NCBI RefSeq assembly: GCF_013415105.1
Contig: NZ_JACCDF010000002.1
Span: 434,001-498,000 of the forward strand
DNA: 64,000 nt
Direction of reading: 5' to 3'
Source of the DNA: Vreelandella salicampi
GTDB taxonomy: Bacteria; Pseudomonadota; Gammaproteobacteria; Pseudomonadales; Halomonadaceae
The translations under genes were made by a program, and so were the position numbers. Shown in pieces: positions 27,965 through 37,255 of the stretch. The notes below the pieces were generated by a model, which saw only the letters and a program-made list of their open reading frames with translations, made no database searches and was not told where the DNA came from. Position 1 is the first letter of the stretch. Every line of letters begins with the position of its first letter.

Positions 27965-28927
27965 TTAAGGGTTCCGAATCGCCTCAATATCCTTATGGGT
28001 CGGCAGCGCTGCATAAGCACCCGGCCGAGTAACCGCATGGGCGCCGCAGCGGCAGGCGGTATCCACCGCGCGGTGTAGAAAACCTTCATCGCTCTGCCAG
28101 TGTTCATTGATGCCATGGGCCGAGAGCTCAGCCAACAGCCCACCAATAAAGGCATCGCCGCCAGCGGTGGTATCGACCGCTTCCACTTTGGGTGGCGCAA
28201 TGCGCTGGTCGATGCCGACGCCTTTGAGTACGACATCATTGGGGCCGTCGGTAATCAAAATCACCTTAACCCCCGCCGCCAGCCGTTCTGAAAGCCACGA
28301 TTCTGCAGGGTGATCGGCGCGTAAGTAGTCGAGTTCTTCCTGGGAGAGCTTGAGCAGTTCAGCGCCGTCCAGCAGTTGCGTGACCAGGCTGGCCTCAGCT
28401 TCGCCGCCAGGCCATAGGTTGTGGCGCAGGTTGGCATCGACGCTGATCAAACAGCCTGCGCGCTTGGCCATGGCGGCCATCGCCAGGGTAACGTCGGCAA
28501 TCTCTGGGTCGGTTAGGCTATTGCTGCACAGGTGCAGAATGGCTGGGGTCTCGAACACGCCCTGGGGTAAATGCTCAAGGCGATACAGCAGGTCTGCGGC
28601 GGGTGGGCGGTAAAAATCAAAGGTACGTTCGCCCGCGCTGTCTCGGGAGACAAACGCCAGTGCCGTGCGCGCTTCTTGGGTAAGCACCACACCTTGGGTA
28701 TCCACGCCGTGGTGTTGGAGCTCACGGATGATGAAATGCCCAAAGGTATCGTCACCCAGCATGCCTAAAAACTGGCTGGGCACGCCCAGCCGCGCGCAGG
28801 CAACGGCCACGTTGGCGGGTGCGCCGCCTGCATAGGGTGTAAACGTCTCGGGACCTGAATCGTCACCCAGGCGGCTTGACAGCATATCGACCAGGGCTTC
28901 ACCAAATGCAATTATCGGCGTCATCAT
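27965..28927 (-). CDS. Fructokinase (PfkB family)
   Basis: 320 residues. PfkB signatures: GGAPANVAVACARLG near 34 and VDTTAGGDAFIGGLL near 247, where TAGGDAF replaces the commoner GAGDAF. N-terminal IIAFGEALVDML is typical of fructokinases that make fructose 6-phosphate from fructose. Two adjacent ATGs are possible; AAGGAA suits the second (28924) slightly better. It is last in a same-strand run edd-glk-aldo/keto reductase-fructokinase, so it would phosphorylate free fructose, for example from sucrose, beside glucokinase. Sugar specificity is inferred from family and neighbours. Confidence 0.88.
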   Translation of the reverse strand: MMTPIIAFGEALVDMLSSRLGDDSGPETFTPYAGGAPANVAVACARLGVPSQFLGMLGDDTFGHFIIRELQHHGVDTQGVVLTQEARTALAFVSRDSAGERTFDFYRPPAADLLYRLEHLPQGVFETPAILHLCSNSLTDPEIADVTLAMAAMAKRAGCLISVDANLRHNLWPGGEAEASLVTQLLDGAELLKLSQEELDYLRADHPAESWLSERLAAGVKVILITDGPNDVVLKGVGIDQRIAPPKVEAVDTTAGGDAFIGGLLAELSAHGINEHWQSDEGFLHRAVDTACRCGAHAVTRPGAYAALPTHKDIEAIRNP

Positions 28928-28966
28928 CGATTCCTTGTGATTATTGATCTGATGTCTGAAAAGCGA

Positions 28967-29836
28967 TTATGCGACGCAGTGGCCGCGGGCGGCTTCCAGC
29001 AATTCATACCAGGCTTCCCGGGGGAGCGTGGCGGGGCCTTTGAGCATATCCGCAATGCGCTCGGGTTTCACGCTGCCGACCACGGGCACGGGCCGATGGG
29101 GCAGGCTGCGCAGCCAGGAAAGCGCCAGAGCGCCTGGGCTGCTAGCGTGTTCCTCGGCGAGCCGCCCGAGGGTGTGATTGACGTTACCCTCGAACAGCTT
29201 GCCGCCCGCGAGCGGAGACCACGCCATCGGCGCATGGTTGTCTAAGCATAGATCGTCGAAGCTGCCATCGAACAGCGGCGTGCTGTGGGCGATGGATAGT
29301 TCGATCTGGTTGGCGCGCAGCGGCTGATGCATGGCGTTTTGCAGGCGGCGCCATTGGCTGGGCAGGTGGTTGGAAACCCCCGCCGCGCCAATCTTGCCGG
29401 CCTCGACCGCGTCATCCAGGGCGCGGCCGGTGGCCTCGGCGTTCATCAGCAGGTCAGGGCGGTGAATCAGAAAGTGATCGATATGCTCAATACCCAGACG
29501 GGCCAGCGCCGCGTCGATGGCGCGGCCCAGGTACGCCGGGCTGGCGTTGTATTGCTTGACCTTGCCGCTCCCCGGCGCCGGGTTATCGTTGGCAATGCCC
29601 GCTTTGGTGACCACGTTAAGCCGTTTGGCAAGCGCTGGGCGAGCGCGTAGCGCCTGGCCGAAGAGCGTTTCGCCGGAACCGCTGCCGTAAATATCGGCAT
29701 GGTCAAACCAGTGGAGTCCCTGCTCAAGGCGTGCCTCGATCCAGTCGGCTAGGTGATCGGGTTGGTGCATCGCTGGGGTTTCGTGCAGGCGCATCATGCC
29801 CAGTACAAACGGCACGTCGAACGTTAACGCGGGCAT
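28967..29836 (-). CDS. Aldo/keto reductase (YdhF-like)
   Basis: 289 residues, TIM-barrel aldo/keto reductase. The catalytic set is visible: Asp and Tyr in WFDHADIYGSG near 45, Lys in NVVTKAGIAND near 75, His in IDHFLIHRPDLLM near 118. The C-terminal SWLRSLPHRPVPVVGSVKPERI binds NADPH in relatives. It lies between glk and fructokinase with 21- and 39-base gaps, so it belongs to the edd operon, but its substrate cannot be read from sequence. A role with a sugar-derived or methylglyoxal-type aldehyde is possible. Confidence 0.85.
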   Translation of the reverse strand: MPALTFDVPFVLGMMRLHETPAMHQPDHLADWIEARLEQGLHWFDHADIYGSGSGETLFGQALRARPALAKRLNVVTKAGIANDNPAPGSGKVKQYNASPAYLGRAIDAALARLGIEHIDHFLIHRPDLLMNAEATGRALDDAVEAGKIGAAGVSNHLPSQWRRLQNAMHQPLRANQIELSIAHSTPLFDGSFDDLCLDNHAPMAWSPLAGGKLFEGNVNHTLGRLAEEHASSPGALALSWLRSLPHRPVPVVGSVKPERIADMLKGPATLPREAWYELLEAARGHCVA

Positions 29837-29857
29837 AGGAGATCCCTGTCGGTTGGC

Positions 29858-30823
29858 TTAGAACACTTCTTCGTTATGCAGCGCCTCGGCGGCGCCCAGC
29901 AGCCCCGTCCACGGGTGGGTCACCACCCACACAGGAATTTCGGCGTTGTAGGCGCCCATGCGACCCTTGTTGATAAAGCTGTCGCGCAGCTGGCTTTTTG
30001 GCAGCCAATCCAGCAGGCGCGGCAAAATACCGCCGCACAGATAAACCCCGCCGCGGGCGCCCATGGTTAGCGTGGCATCGCCGCACACATCGCCGAGGAT
30101 TTTCAAAAACCGCAGCAGCGTGGCGCTGGCAATAGGGTCACCGTCGTTGGCGGCCTGGGTGACCTCCGCTGGCGTCGTGCAGCGCGGTGCCTGATCGTCG
30201 AGCACGCAGTGCGCCTGATACAGCTCTAAAAGCCCCTGGCCGCACAGGATGCGTTCGACGCTGACCCGCTTGTGGCGCTGTAAAAAGACGTCCAGCAGCG
30301 CACGCTCGCTGTCGTCGGTGGGCGCGAAGGTGACATGGCCGCCTTCGGTGGGTAGCGGAATCCAGGCGTGCTGGCCGGGAAATACCCCGGCCACGCCAAG
30401 CCCCGTACCGGGGCCAATGACCAGCCGCGTGGAATGGGTCTGGCCCTCGCCGGGCTGTACTTCGACCAGATCATCAGCGGTGACGTGAGGAACCCCCAGT
30501 GCCTGGGCGGTGAAGTCGTTGACGACCTTGAACAGCGAAAGCTTGAGGGTGTCGCGAACCTCGCTTTTCAAGAAATTCCAATGATTGTTGGTCATCTTGA
30601 CCCGCTCGGCGTGAACCGGGCAGGCAAACGCCAGGCAGGCCTCGCGAGGCGCGTTGTCGCCCGTTGAGCCTACCCGGCTCAGGTAGTCCTGGATCGCCTC
30701 GATGACGCCCGGGTAGTCCGCGCAGGGCAGGTTGATAATATCGTGCGGGGTGATATCGCCTGGCGTCACCAGCGCCAGGCGGGCGTTCGTCCCGCCGATA
30801 TCGCCGATCAGGGCCGGTCGCAT
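29858..30823 (-). CDS. glk: Glucokinase
   Basis: 321 residues, the usual length for proteobacterial Glk. It phosphorylates glucose to glucose 6-phosphate with ATP. The phosphate motif is LIGDIGGTNARLALV at the N-terminus; VIGPGTGLGVAGVFP near 135 and PTEGGHVTFAPTD near 158 hold the glucose- and nucleotide-binding residues. Its ATG overlaps the edd stop by one base (TGATG), showing translational coupling. Glucose from the alpha-glucosidase would be its substrate. Confidence 0.96.
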   Translation of the reverse strand: MRPALIGDIGGTNARLALVTPGDITPHDIINLPCADYPGVIEAIQDYLSRVGSTGDNAPREACLAFACPVHAERVKMTNNHWNFLKSEVRDTLKLSLFKVVNDFTAQALGVPHVTADDLVEVQPGEGQTHSTRLVIGPGTGLGVAGVFPGQHAWIPLPTEGGHVTFAPTDDSERALLDVFLQRHKRVSVERILCGQGLLELYQAHCVLDDQAPRCTTPAEVTQAANDGDPIASATLLRFLKILGDVCGDATLTMGARGGVYLCGGILPRLLDWLPKSQLRDSFINKGRMGAYNAEIPVWVVTHPWTGLLGAAEALHNEEVF

Positions 30824-32712
30824 CAGGCATCCTCTTGGAAGATCTGTCCTTCCTGGCGGGCCAGGTCGTCGGCCTCGAAGCCGCCGAACACCCCGGCACC
30901 TTCTTCGCCGTGCATGGCCAGATGGCGGAAGCCTGAGAACAGCTCGCGACCGAGACCGACGTGGTAGTGGTCAAGGTTGCCGATAGCCAGTTCACGCTGG
31001 CCCCAGGTGGCAGGATCGACCTTGGCGTCGAGCGTGCCGGCGTTGGCATCCAGGCGCACGATGTCGCCATCGTGCAGTTTGGCCAGCGGGCCGCCGTCCA
31101 GAGCTTCGGGGCTCATGTGGATAGAGGCGGGCACTTTGCCCGAGGCACCCGACATGCGGCCATCGGTAACCAGTGCCACTTTAAAGCCACGATCCTGTAG
31201 TACGCCCAGGAAAGGTGTCAGTTTGTGCAGCTCGGGCATGCCATTGGCTTTGGGGCCCTGGAAGCGTACCACTACGATCACATCGCGATCCAAATCGCCG
31301 GATTCGAAGGCCGCTTTCATCTCGTTCTGGTCTTCAAAGATTTTCACCGGCGCTTCAACGATGCGGTGCTCTTCGGCGACGGCGGAGACTTTAATTACCC
31401 CGCGGCCCAGGTTGCCTTTCATGACCGTAAGGCCACCGGTCGGCGCGAAGGGGTTGGCGACAGTGCTTAACACGGCTTCGTCGAGGCTTTTCTCGGGGCC
31501 ATCGTGCCAGACCACTTTGCCGTCTTCCAGGAAGGGCTCCTGGGTATAAGCGGTTAGGTCGGTGCCAAACACGGTGGGAATATCGCCGTGCAGAAGGCCA
31601 GCGCCCAGCAGTTCGCGGAACAAAAAGCTCATGCCGCCTGAGGCCTGGAAGTGGTTGATATCCGCCTGGCCGTTGGGGTAGACCCGCATCAGGCTGGGCG
31701 TAACCGCCGAAAGGTCGGTGAAGTCGTCCCAGGTGAGCGTAATACCCGCCGCCGCAGCCATGGCAATCAGGTGTAGCGTGTGGTTGGTCGAGCCGCCGGA
31801 GGCCAACAAACCCACCACCGCGTTAACAATGGCGCGCTCGTCAATCTGCTTGTAGAAGGGGCGGTACTCGCCGCCGGGCTCGGTATTGCGAATCGCTTGT
31901 TCAGTCGCGTAGCGGGTGAGAGCTTCGCGCATTTCAGTGCCGGGGTTAACGAACGAGGTGCCGGGCAGGTGCAGACCCATCACTTCCATCATTAACTGGT
32001 TCGAGTTGGCGGTGCCGTAGAAGGTGCAGGTGCCGGGGCTGTGGTACGACTCGGATTCTGCTTCCAACAGCGCATCGCGGCCCACTTTGCCTTCAGCGTA
32101 AAGCTGACGAATGCGCGCTTTTTCTTTATTGGGCAAGCCGCTAGGCATCGGGCCGGCCGGTACAAACATCGCCGGCAGGTGGCCAAAGCGCGCGGCAGCA
32201 ATAAATAGGCCAGGGATAATCTTGTCGCACACGCCCAGGTAAAGCGCAGCATCAAACATATTGTGCGAGAGTCCCACCGCAGCCGCCATGGCAATCACGT
32301 CGCGGGAAAACAGCGAGAGCTCCATGCCCGGCTGGCCCTGGGTGACGCCGTCGCACATGGCGGGCACGCCACCGGCAAACTGGGCGGTGGAGCCCATGGC
32401 GCGGGCCGCCCCCTTGATGGTTTCCGGAAAGGTTTCAAACGGTTGGTGGGCTGACAGCATGTCGTTGTAGGCGGAGATGATCCCCAGGTTAGCGCTGTTC
32501 ATCAACTTCAGGGAATCTTTTTCCTGCGGATTGCAGGCCGCAAAGCCGTGGGCCAGGTTGCCACAGCTAAGCTCGCCGCGATGCACGCCGCGTTTGTGCT
32601 GGTCAGCCATGCGCTGCTCGTAGAGGGCGCGCCGCTCGGCAGAGCGCTCACGAATGCGCTGGGTAACCTCGGCAACGGTCATATTTAACGTAGCGGATGT
32701 TGAGCTCGGCAT
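30823..32712 (-). CDS. edd: Phosphogluconate dehydratase
   Basis: 629 residues, IlvD/Edd family with a [4Fe-4S] cluster. It dehydrates 6-phosphogluconate to KDPG. Conserved: [19 protein letters not shown] near 75, [19 protein letters not shown] near 114, [18 protein letters not shown] near 303, and [23 protein letters not shown] near 515. AGAGGTTCCT ribosome site upstream. It heads edd-glk-aldo/keto reductase-fructokinase. Two HexR-type sites (32750 and 32812) lie upstream, implying induction when KDPG accumulates. Confidence 0.97.
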   Translation of the reverse strand: MPSSTSATLNMTVAEVTQRIRERSAERRALYEQRMADQHKRGVHRGELSCGNLAHGFAACNPQEKDSLKLMNSANLGIISAYNDMLSAHQPFETFPETIKGAARAMGSTAQFAGGVPAMCDGVTQGQPGMELSLFSRDVIAMAAAVGLSHNMFDAALYLGVCDKIIPGLFIAAARFGHLPAMFVPAGPMPSGLPNKEKARIRQLYAEGKVGRDALLEAESESYHSPGTCTFYGTANSNQLMMEVMGLHLPGTSFVNPGTEMREALTRYATEQAIRNTEPGGEYRPFYKQIDERAIVNAVVGLLASGGSTNHTLHLIAMAAAAGITLTWDDFTDLSAVTPSLMRVYPNGQADINHFQASGGMSFLFRELLGAGLLHGDIPTVFGTDLTAYTQEPFLEDGKVVWHDGPEKSLDEAVLSTVANPFAPTGGLTVMKGNLGRGVIKVSAVAEEHRIVEAPVKIFEDQNEMKAAFESGDLDRDVIVVVRFQGPKANGMPELHKLTPFLGVLQDRGFKVALVTDGRMSGASGKVPASIHMSPEALDGGPLAKLHDGDIVRLDANAGTLDAKVDPATWGQRELAIGNLDHYHVGLGRELFSGFRHLAMHGEEGAGVFGGFEADDLARQEGQIFQEDA

Positions 32713-32749
32713 AGGAACCTCTGCATGGGTAGAAACGGTGTATGGATTT

Positions 32750-32764
32750 TGTAGTTATTTTACA
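32750..32764. promoter_or_regulatory. HexR-type operator, proximal to edd
   Basis: TGTAGTTATTTTACA keeps both TGTA/TACA arms of the HexR palindrome with one inner mismatch. It ends 38 bases before the edd ATG, so it would overlap the promoter or leader. Confidence 0.6.
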
Positions 32765-32811
32765 TTTTTTGGCGTCGATATGAGAGACTTTACGGCAATA
32801 AAACCCGTTTT

Positions 32812-32826
32812 TGTAGTTTTATTACT
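32812..32826. promoter_or_regulatory. HexR-type operator, distal to edd
   Basis: TGTAGTTTTATTACT fits TGTARTWWWAYTACA except for the last base and resembles the zwf and pyk/gap sites. It lies 100 bases upstream of edd, 62 bases (about six helical turns) from the proximal site. Confidence 0.65.
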
Positions 32827-32957
32827 CTGATAAGTGAAGGCTATCGCCGTTTCATGATGCTTGTATGAATCGCTATGAAAAACACGCATTAGCGCGTTCA
32901 TGAATGTCGAACCACAATTTATCGACAAAGCCGCAGAAGGACTAGTGCTTTTATGTT

Positions 32958-33734
32958 TTAACCAAAGTGGAAGGAGCGCTTGTCCTGCGCGTGCGATGAT
33001 TCAGAAATCGATGTACGACGACTTACTTGTTCGAGCATCTCGTCATAGATATCGCAATCAGTGGCGTAGCATTGACAAGAAGCTTCTTCGAGGCCGGCAC
33101 GATTCTGCACGGTGATTCTGCCTCGTTGATAGTTGATCAAACCGCGCCGCTGAAGCGCCGTGGCGGCCAGGGTGATGCCCGCACGACGCACGCCTAGCAT
33201 GCTGGAAAGAAACTCGTGGGTAAGATGTAACTGCTCCCCGTGGGTTCTGTCGTGGGTCATTAACAACCAGCGCGCCATACGCGCTTCTAATGCATGGTAG
33301 TGGGCGCAGGCAGCGGACTGGGATATCTGGTTTAACAAGACATTGAGATAGCGCTTCATTAGCCCCTCAAGGATTGGGCTTCGCGCCAGGTGATTCTGGA
33401 AGCTGGCCGATGATATGCGCAGCGCCGGCCCCGCTCCCTGGACAAGCATCTGTAGCGCGCTTGTCTGTGCCCCGAGCACCAAGGGGATGCCCACCATGCC
33501 TTCTTTGCCAGCCATGGAAACTTCCAGTTGGTCTCCGCTAGCCAGCGTGGCAATCAAGGAAATGAAGCAGTCGAGGGGGAAGACGGCATATGAGATGTTG
33601 TCACCCGGCTCGGCCAACAGCTGGCCGAATGTCATTTCTACTGTCTCGCAGTCAGCGAGAAAAGGTTCTTTCTCTTTTTCAGGCAGGCTGTCGAGAAGTC
33701 GATTGGTGGGTGAAAAGGGGATAGTGGAACCCAT
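32958..33734 (-). CDS. Crp/Fnr-family transcriptional regulator
   Basis: 258 residues from the ATG at 33734 (CCAGGAGCAAGCAC upstream); a longer frame from 33797 is not supported. The N-terminal cyclic-nucleotide-like barrel (VEMTFGQLLAEPGDNISYAVFPLDCFISLI) lacks an N-terminal Fe-S Cys cluster, so it is not an FNR oxygen sensor. The C-terminal winged helix is HLTHEFLSSMLGVRRAGITLAATALQRRGLINYQRG. After it comes LEEASCQCYATDC, a Cys-containing tail common in this heme/cNMP-less subgroup. It is divergent from the binding protein/diguanylate cyclase pair, which it might control. Ligand unknown. Confidence 0.85.
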   Translation of the reverse strand: MGSTIPFSPTNRLLDSLPEKEKEPFLADCETVEMTFGQLLAEPGDNISYAVFPLDCFISLIATLASGDQLEVSMAGKEGMVGIPLVLGAQTSALQMLVQGAGPALRISSASFQNHLARSPILEGLMKRYLNVLLNQISQSAACAHYHALEARMARWLLMTHDRTHGEQLHLTHEFLSSMLGVRRAGITLAATALQRRGLINYQRGRITVQNRAGLEEASCQCYATDCDIYDEMLEQVSRRTSISESSHAQDKRSFHFG

Positions 33735-34154
33735 GTGCTTGCTCCTGGCGTGAAGAATGATCCATCGGCAAAAGCCTTCCTGTCGACGACATCTCACACA
33801 GTAGCGCTGTTATATTTATCCGGTCGGTGCGGTATGGCACATAAGAAAAGAAATGTATGCCATTAAAATAATCTAACTGATTGATTTTAAATTTAATCGT
33901 AGAGAAGTGCGCCAGCCGGTAAGTGCAAACAGCCGGCGACACGGTTGCTCACCGGCTTTGGCGGCGCTTAGCAATACGAGTGAGACTATTACTTTTGTAA
34001 TCGGGCAGGCAGGGGGAGACTTAGTCCTTTTAATGTGATGGAATTAATTGACAGATAAAACCTTGAAATATAGTAAGGAATATCTTCTCAAGGTGTGACT
34101 CCTGCGGTTTTAAGGCAGGTTCCGGATTCCTAACCACAAGGACCGATCATCCTG
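33735..34154. other. Intergenic region without recognised gene
   Basis: 420 bases between the divergent Crp-type regulator and the binding-protein gene. AT-rich around 33820-33900 and 34010-34080, consistent with promoters on both strands. I see partly self-complementary AGCCGGT/ACCGGCT arms at about 33911-33955 but no confirmed operator. Confidence 0.4.
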
Positions 34155-35411
34155 GTGAAGCGTCAAGACGTGTTAAAAGCTGGCGGAGCCGGCCTTCTAT
34201 TGGGTAAAGCGGCTTTCCCGGCCATCGTGCAGGCAGTCAACCGTAAGCCCACACTGCGTGTAGTAGGCACGCATGTCACCCTGCAGGAGCCTATACGGCG
34301 CCGCGCAGAGCAGGATTTGGGCATTAATATCGAATTTCACCCGGGTGGTAGTGCCGAAGTCTTGCTAAAAGCGGCGACAGACCCGGGGGCCTTTGACCTC
34401 TATGAACAGTGGTCGAACAGTATTCGGGTACTTTGGCAGGCCAATGCCATCCAGCCGATTGAAACCCGACGACTGACCTATTGGGAAGAGATTAATGATT
34501 TGCCGAAGTCGGGGCGAATCTCGCCTGATGCTCAGATCGGTCAGGGAGACGCGCCTCACCGCTTGCTGCATATCCAACCTAACGGGACGCTGGGGCCCAA
34601 ACCCTCCGGCATGATCAGCTTTCTACCGTATACGCATAATGTCGATTCCTTCGGTTACCGCGCAGATGCTATTAATGAAGGCATCCCCTACGAAACGGAA
34701 AGCTGGGGTTGGCTTCTTGATCCCAGGTCTCGTGGCCGGGTCGCCATCATAAACGCACCGAGTATCGGCCTATTTGACCTGGCATTGGCCGCTCAAGCGC
34801 GTGGGCTTATTCGTTTTAACGACATCGGCCGCATGAGCCGGCGAGAAGTTGATCATCTTTTCGAGATATTGATCGACTACAAACGACAAGGACATTTTCG
34901 TGGATTCTGGTCGTCCGTTCCGCATTCTGTGGACCTCATGGCAAGGGGCGATGTGGATATTGAGAGCATGTTTTCGCCCGCGGCAGCCCGTTTGCGTGGC
35001 ATGGGCATTCCTTGTGTCTATGCTGCGCCTAAGGAAGGCTATCGTGCTTGGTATGGGGTCATGTGTCTGTCTTCAGCGGTTGACGACGAACGCAAGGAGG
35101 CGGCTTATGCCTTTATGAACTGGTGGTTGTCGGGCTGGCCCGGCGCTTTTATTGCGAGGCAGGGCTATTATATTTCTAACCCACAACGGGCTAAACAGCA
35201 CATGAGTGCCGAAGAGTGGGACTTCTGGTACGAAGGCAAGCCTGCTGAAAACGCTATGACCGGAACCGATGGAAAAATGGTGGCGGAGCCAGGAGAGATC
35301 CGTCGCGGCGGGAGTTACCTCAAAAGATTCGAGAATGTCGCGGTCTGGAATACGGTCATGGATACCTATGAATACACACTGACCAAATGGAAGGACTTTT
35401 TGCTGGCATGA
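34155..35411 (+). CDS. Periplasmic binding protein coupled to a diguanylate cyclase
   Basis: 418 residues starting with GTG; AAGGACC lies about 12 bases upstream. The N-terminus MKRQDVLKAGGAGLLLGKAAFPAIVQA is an export signal with a Tat-like KR pair rather than RR. The body (LRVVGTHVTLQEPIRRRAEQDLGINIEFHPGG, YEQWSNSIRVLWQANAIQPIE, AYAFMNWWLSGWPGAFIARQGYYISN) fits the PotD/spermidine-type extracellular binding-protein fold. No ABC permease or ATPase gene is nearby. Its stop overlaps the ATG of a membrane diguanylate cyclase by 4 bases (ATGA), so it probably acts as the periplasmic ligand sensor for that enzyme rather than as a transporter part. Confidence 0.82.
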   Translation: MKRQDVLKAGGAGLLLGKAAFPAIVQAVNRKPTLRVVGTHVTLQEPIRRRAEQDLGINIEFHPGGSAEVLLKAATDPGAFDLYEQWSNSIRVLWQANAIQPIETRRLTYWEEINDLPKSGRISPDAQIGQGDAPHRLLHIQPNGTLGPKPSGMISFLPYTHNVDSFGYRADAINEGIPYETESWGWLLDPRSRGRVAIINAPSIGLFDLALAAQARGLIRFNDIGRMSRREVDHLFEILIDYKRQGHFRGFWSSVPHSVDLMARGDVDIESMFSPAAARLRGMGIPCVYAAPKEGYRAWYGVMCLSSAVDDERKEAAYAFMNWWLSGWPGAFIARQGYYISNPQRAKQHMSAEEWDFWYEGKPAENAMTGTDGKMVAEPGEIRRGGSYLKRFENVAVWNTVMDTYEYTLTKWKDFLLA

Positions 35412-37144
35412 TCAGATTTTCCCGGTGGCGCCTAAAGAATAGGATCTTTGCCGGATTTCTGGTAATTGGTCTGATTGGGGTGGGCGTGGCTCTCTTCATG
35501 GGCCTGGCCATCAGCAATATCTATTCGGATTTCCGCCGGTTCACCGTGTTCAGTGAGCGGGTAGAATTAGGGCGAGATTTGTCCGCCAGAATGATTGATC
35601 TCCAGCGACTGTCGGAGGCGTTTGTTCAGGAGGGTGAGAGCTTCTCGGCAGATCAGGCCAGTTTGGTCTTTGAGCAGGCAAGAGCGCTGCTTTCAAGGCT
35701 TGAGGCTGATGCCAGCGAGCCCGTTCGTGAGCGGGCCGGTATTATGGCCACGCATCTGGAAAGTTTCCAACAGGCTTTTTCAGAGGTGAAGACTCAACGT
35801 AACCAGCAGAGCCGGCTGATCAACGAAACGATCCGAAACCGGGCAGAAGAGCATGGCGCTTTGGTAGATGCGTTCGCCGCGACGATTTCGGGGGCGACCC
35901 CGGAGTCGGTTGCACTGGTGGAGCGCCTGCGTAACTCATCATTGCAAATTGAACGGCTCACACAGCAATATTTCGATTCCCTCGACAACTCGCTGATTCG
36001 GGAGATCAGACGCAATGCCCAGCAATCCCTGCAGTTAATTAATCAGCTGTCAGGGCTACTCCAGGATGATGCCTCACTACCTTTTCTTGGCCGGATGGAC
36101 GCGTCGGTACTTGCTTACCAAGAGGTCATACTGGAAGCCGTGCAGCGTACACGGGGTTATCTTTTTCTGGTCAATGTGGTCATGGCGGCAGAAACCTATG
36201 AAATTCTCTATCAGTCGGATCAGCTTTCCGAGGAGTTACGCCTTGAAATGGCTCAGATCGAGAGACATGTCGCCAGCACAATACGCCAGGTATTTGTATT
36301 GGCTCTATCCGGCAGTGCGTTCATGTTGCTGCTGATCATTGGTCTTTCTTACGCCATTGGCCGAAGCATCGCAACGCCGATCGAAAATCTGGCCGCGACT
36401 TTCCGCCGTCTCGCCAGAGGTGAAACGACTTCAGTGGTGCCGTCTCCGGCAGCGGGTCGCGAGCTTCGGGAGCTGTCCATGGCGTCTGAGGTTTTTCGGG
36501 AGAAGAACGCGGAAACCGAGCGTCTTCTGGCCAAGTACCGGGAAATCAGTGAAGCGCTGGAAGAGAGAGTTAGGGAACGTACGCAAGAACTGGAAGAAGC
36601 TAACCAGCGACTACGACAGTTATCCCGTACTGACGGCCTCACTGGCCTAGCTAACCGGCGTTACTTCGAGGAAATTCTGGATCGAGAATGGTCGACAGCG
36701 TTGCGCAATGGCTTGAGTCTTACCGTCATCATGCTCGATATCGATTTTTTCAAGGCGTTCAATGATCGCTACGGGCACCAGGCAGGTGATCAGTGTTTGC
36801 AGGATGTGGCTCATTCCCTTGAGCAGCAGGTGCGTCGTGGGAACGATTTAGTGGCACGTTACGGTGGCGAGGAGTTCATTGTCGTCCTTCAGGACACCAG
36901 CCGTGACCCGGCCATGGGGATTGCTGACAGTTTGTGCCGTGCCATATCGGATCTGGATATTCTGCACGAAGACTCTCCCTGGCAACGCGTCACCACCAGT
37001 GTCGGGGTGGCGGTGCGCGAACCGGCCAGCGAGGTCAATAGTGCTCTCGAGCTGGTCAAAAAAGCGGATGACGCCCTCTATCGCGCCAAGCTGGCTGGCA
37101 AAAATCGTGTGATGAGCTTTCCCAGTTCTCCAAACGGCTTTTAG
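35408..37144 (+). CDS. Membrane HAMP-GGDEF diguanylate cyclase
   Basis: 578 residues from the ATG at 35408, overlapping the binding-protein stop. Membrane segment one at ~12-35 (NRIFAGFLVIGLIGVGVALFMG), a ~260-residue periplasmic helical domain, segment two at ~295-318 (VFVLALSGSAFMLLLIIGLSYAIG), a HAMP linker, a coiled coil (EALEERVRERTQELEEANQRL), then the GGDEF domain from ~410. The active site is GGEEF (486-490) and the product-inhibition I-site RGND lies five residues before it, so it should make cyclic di-GMP and be feedback-controlled. The periplasmic domain most likely reads the ligand state of the coupled binding protein, as in TorT/TorS-like designs. Confidence 0.92.
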   Translation: MIRFSRWRLKNRIFAGFLVIGLIGVGVALFMGLAISNIYSDFRRFTVFSERVELGRDLSARMIDLQRLSEAFVQEGESFSADQASLVFEQARALLSRLEADASEPVRERAGIMATHLESFQQAFSEVKTQRNQQSRLINETIRNRAEEHGALVDAFAATISGATPESVALVERLRNSSLQIERLTQQYFDSLDNSLIREIRRNAQQSLQLINQLSGLLQDDASLPFLGRMDASVLAYQEVILEAVQRTRGYLFLVNVVMAAETYEILYQSDQLSEELRLEMAQIERHVASTIRQVFVLALSGSAFMLLLIIGLSYAIGRSIATPIENLAATFRRLARGETTSVVPSPAAGRELRELSMASEVFREKNAETERLLAKYREISEALEERVRERTQELEEANQRLRQLSRTDGLTGLANRRYFEEILDREWSTALRNGLSLTVIMLDIDFFKAFNDRYGHQAGDQCLQDVAHSLEQQVRRGNDLVARYGGEEFIVVLQDTSRDPAMGIADSLCRAISDLDILHEDSPWQRVTTSVGVAVREPASEVNSALELVKKADDALYRAKLAGKNRVMSFPSSPNGF

Positions 37145-37255
37145 ACCGCTATGTCATTGCCGAGACAAGCATCTTTTTCCTGGTAGTGTCTATGGTTGTT
37201 GGGCAGGGTCACTTTGACGGGATTGAGCGACTTGCCGAACTTCGTGGTTACCTAT

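Noticed and set aside
33679-33942. 87-residue minus-strand frame upstream of the Crp-type regulator
   Set aside because: It overlaps the true start of the regulator in another frame and shows no conserved features.
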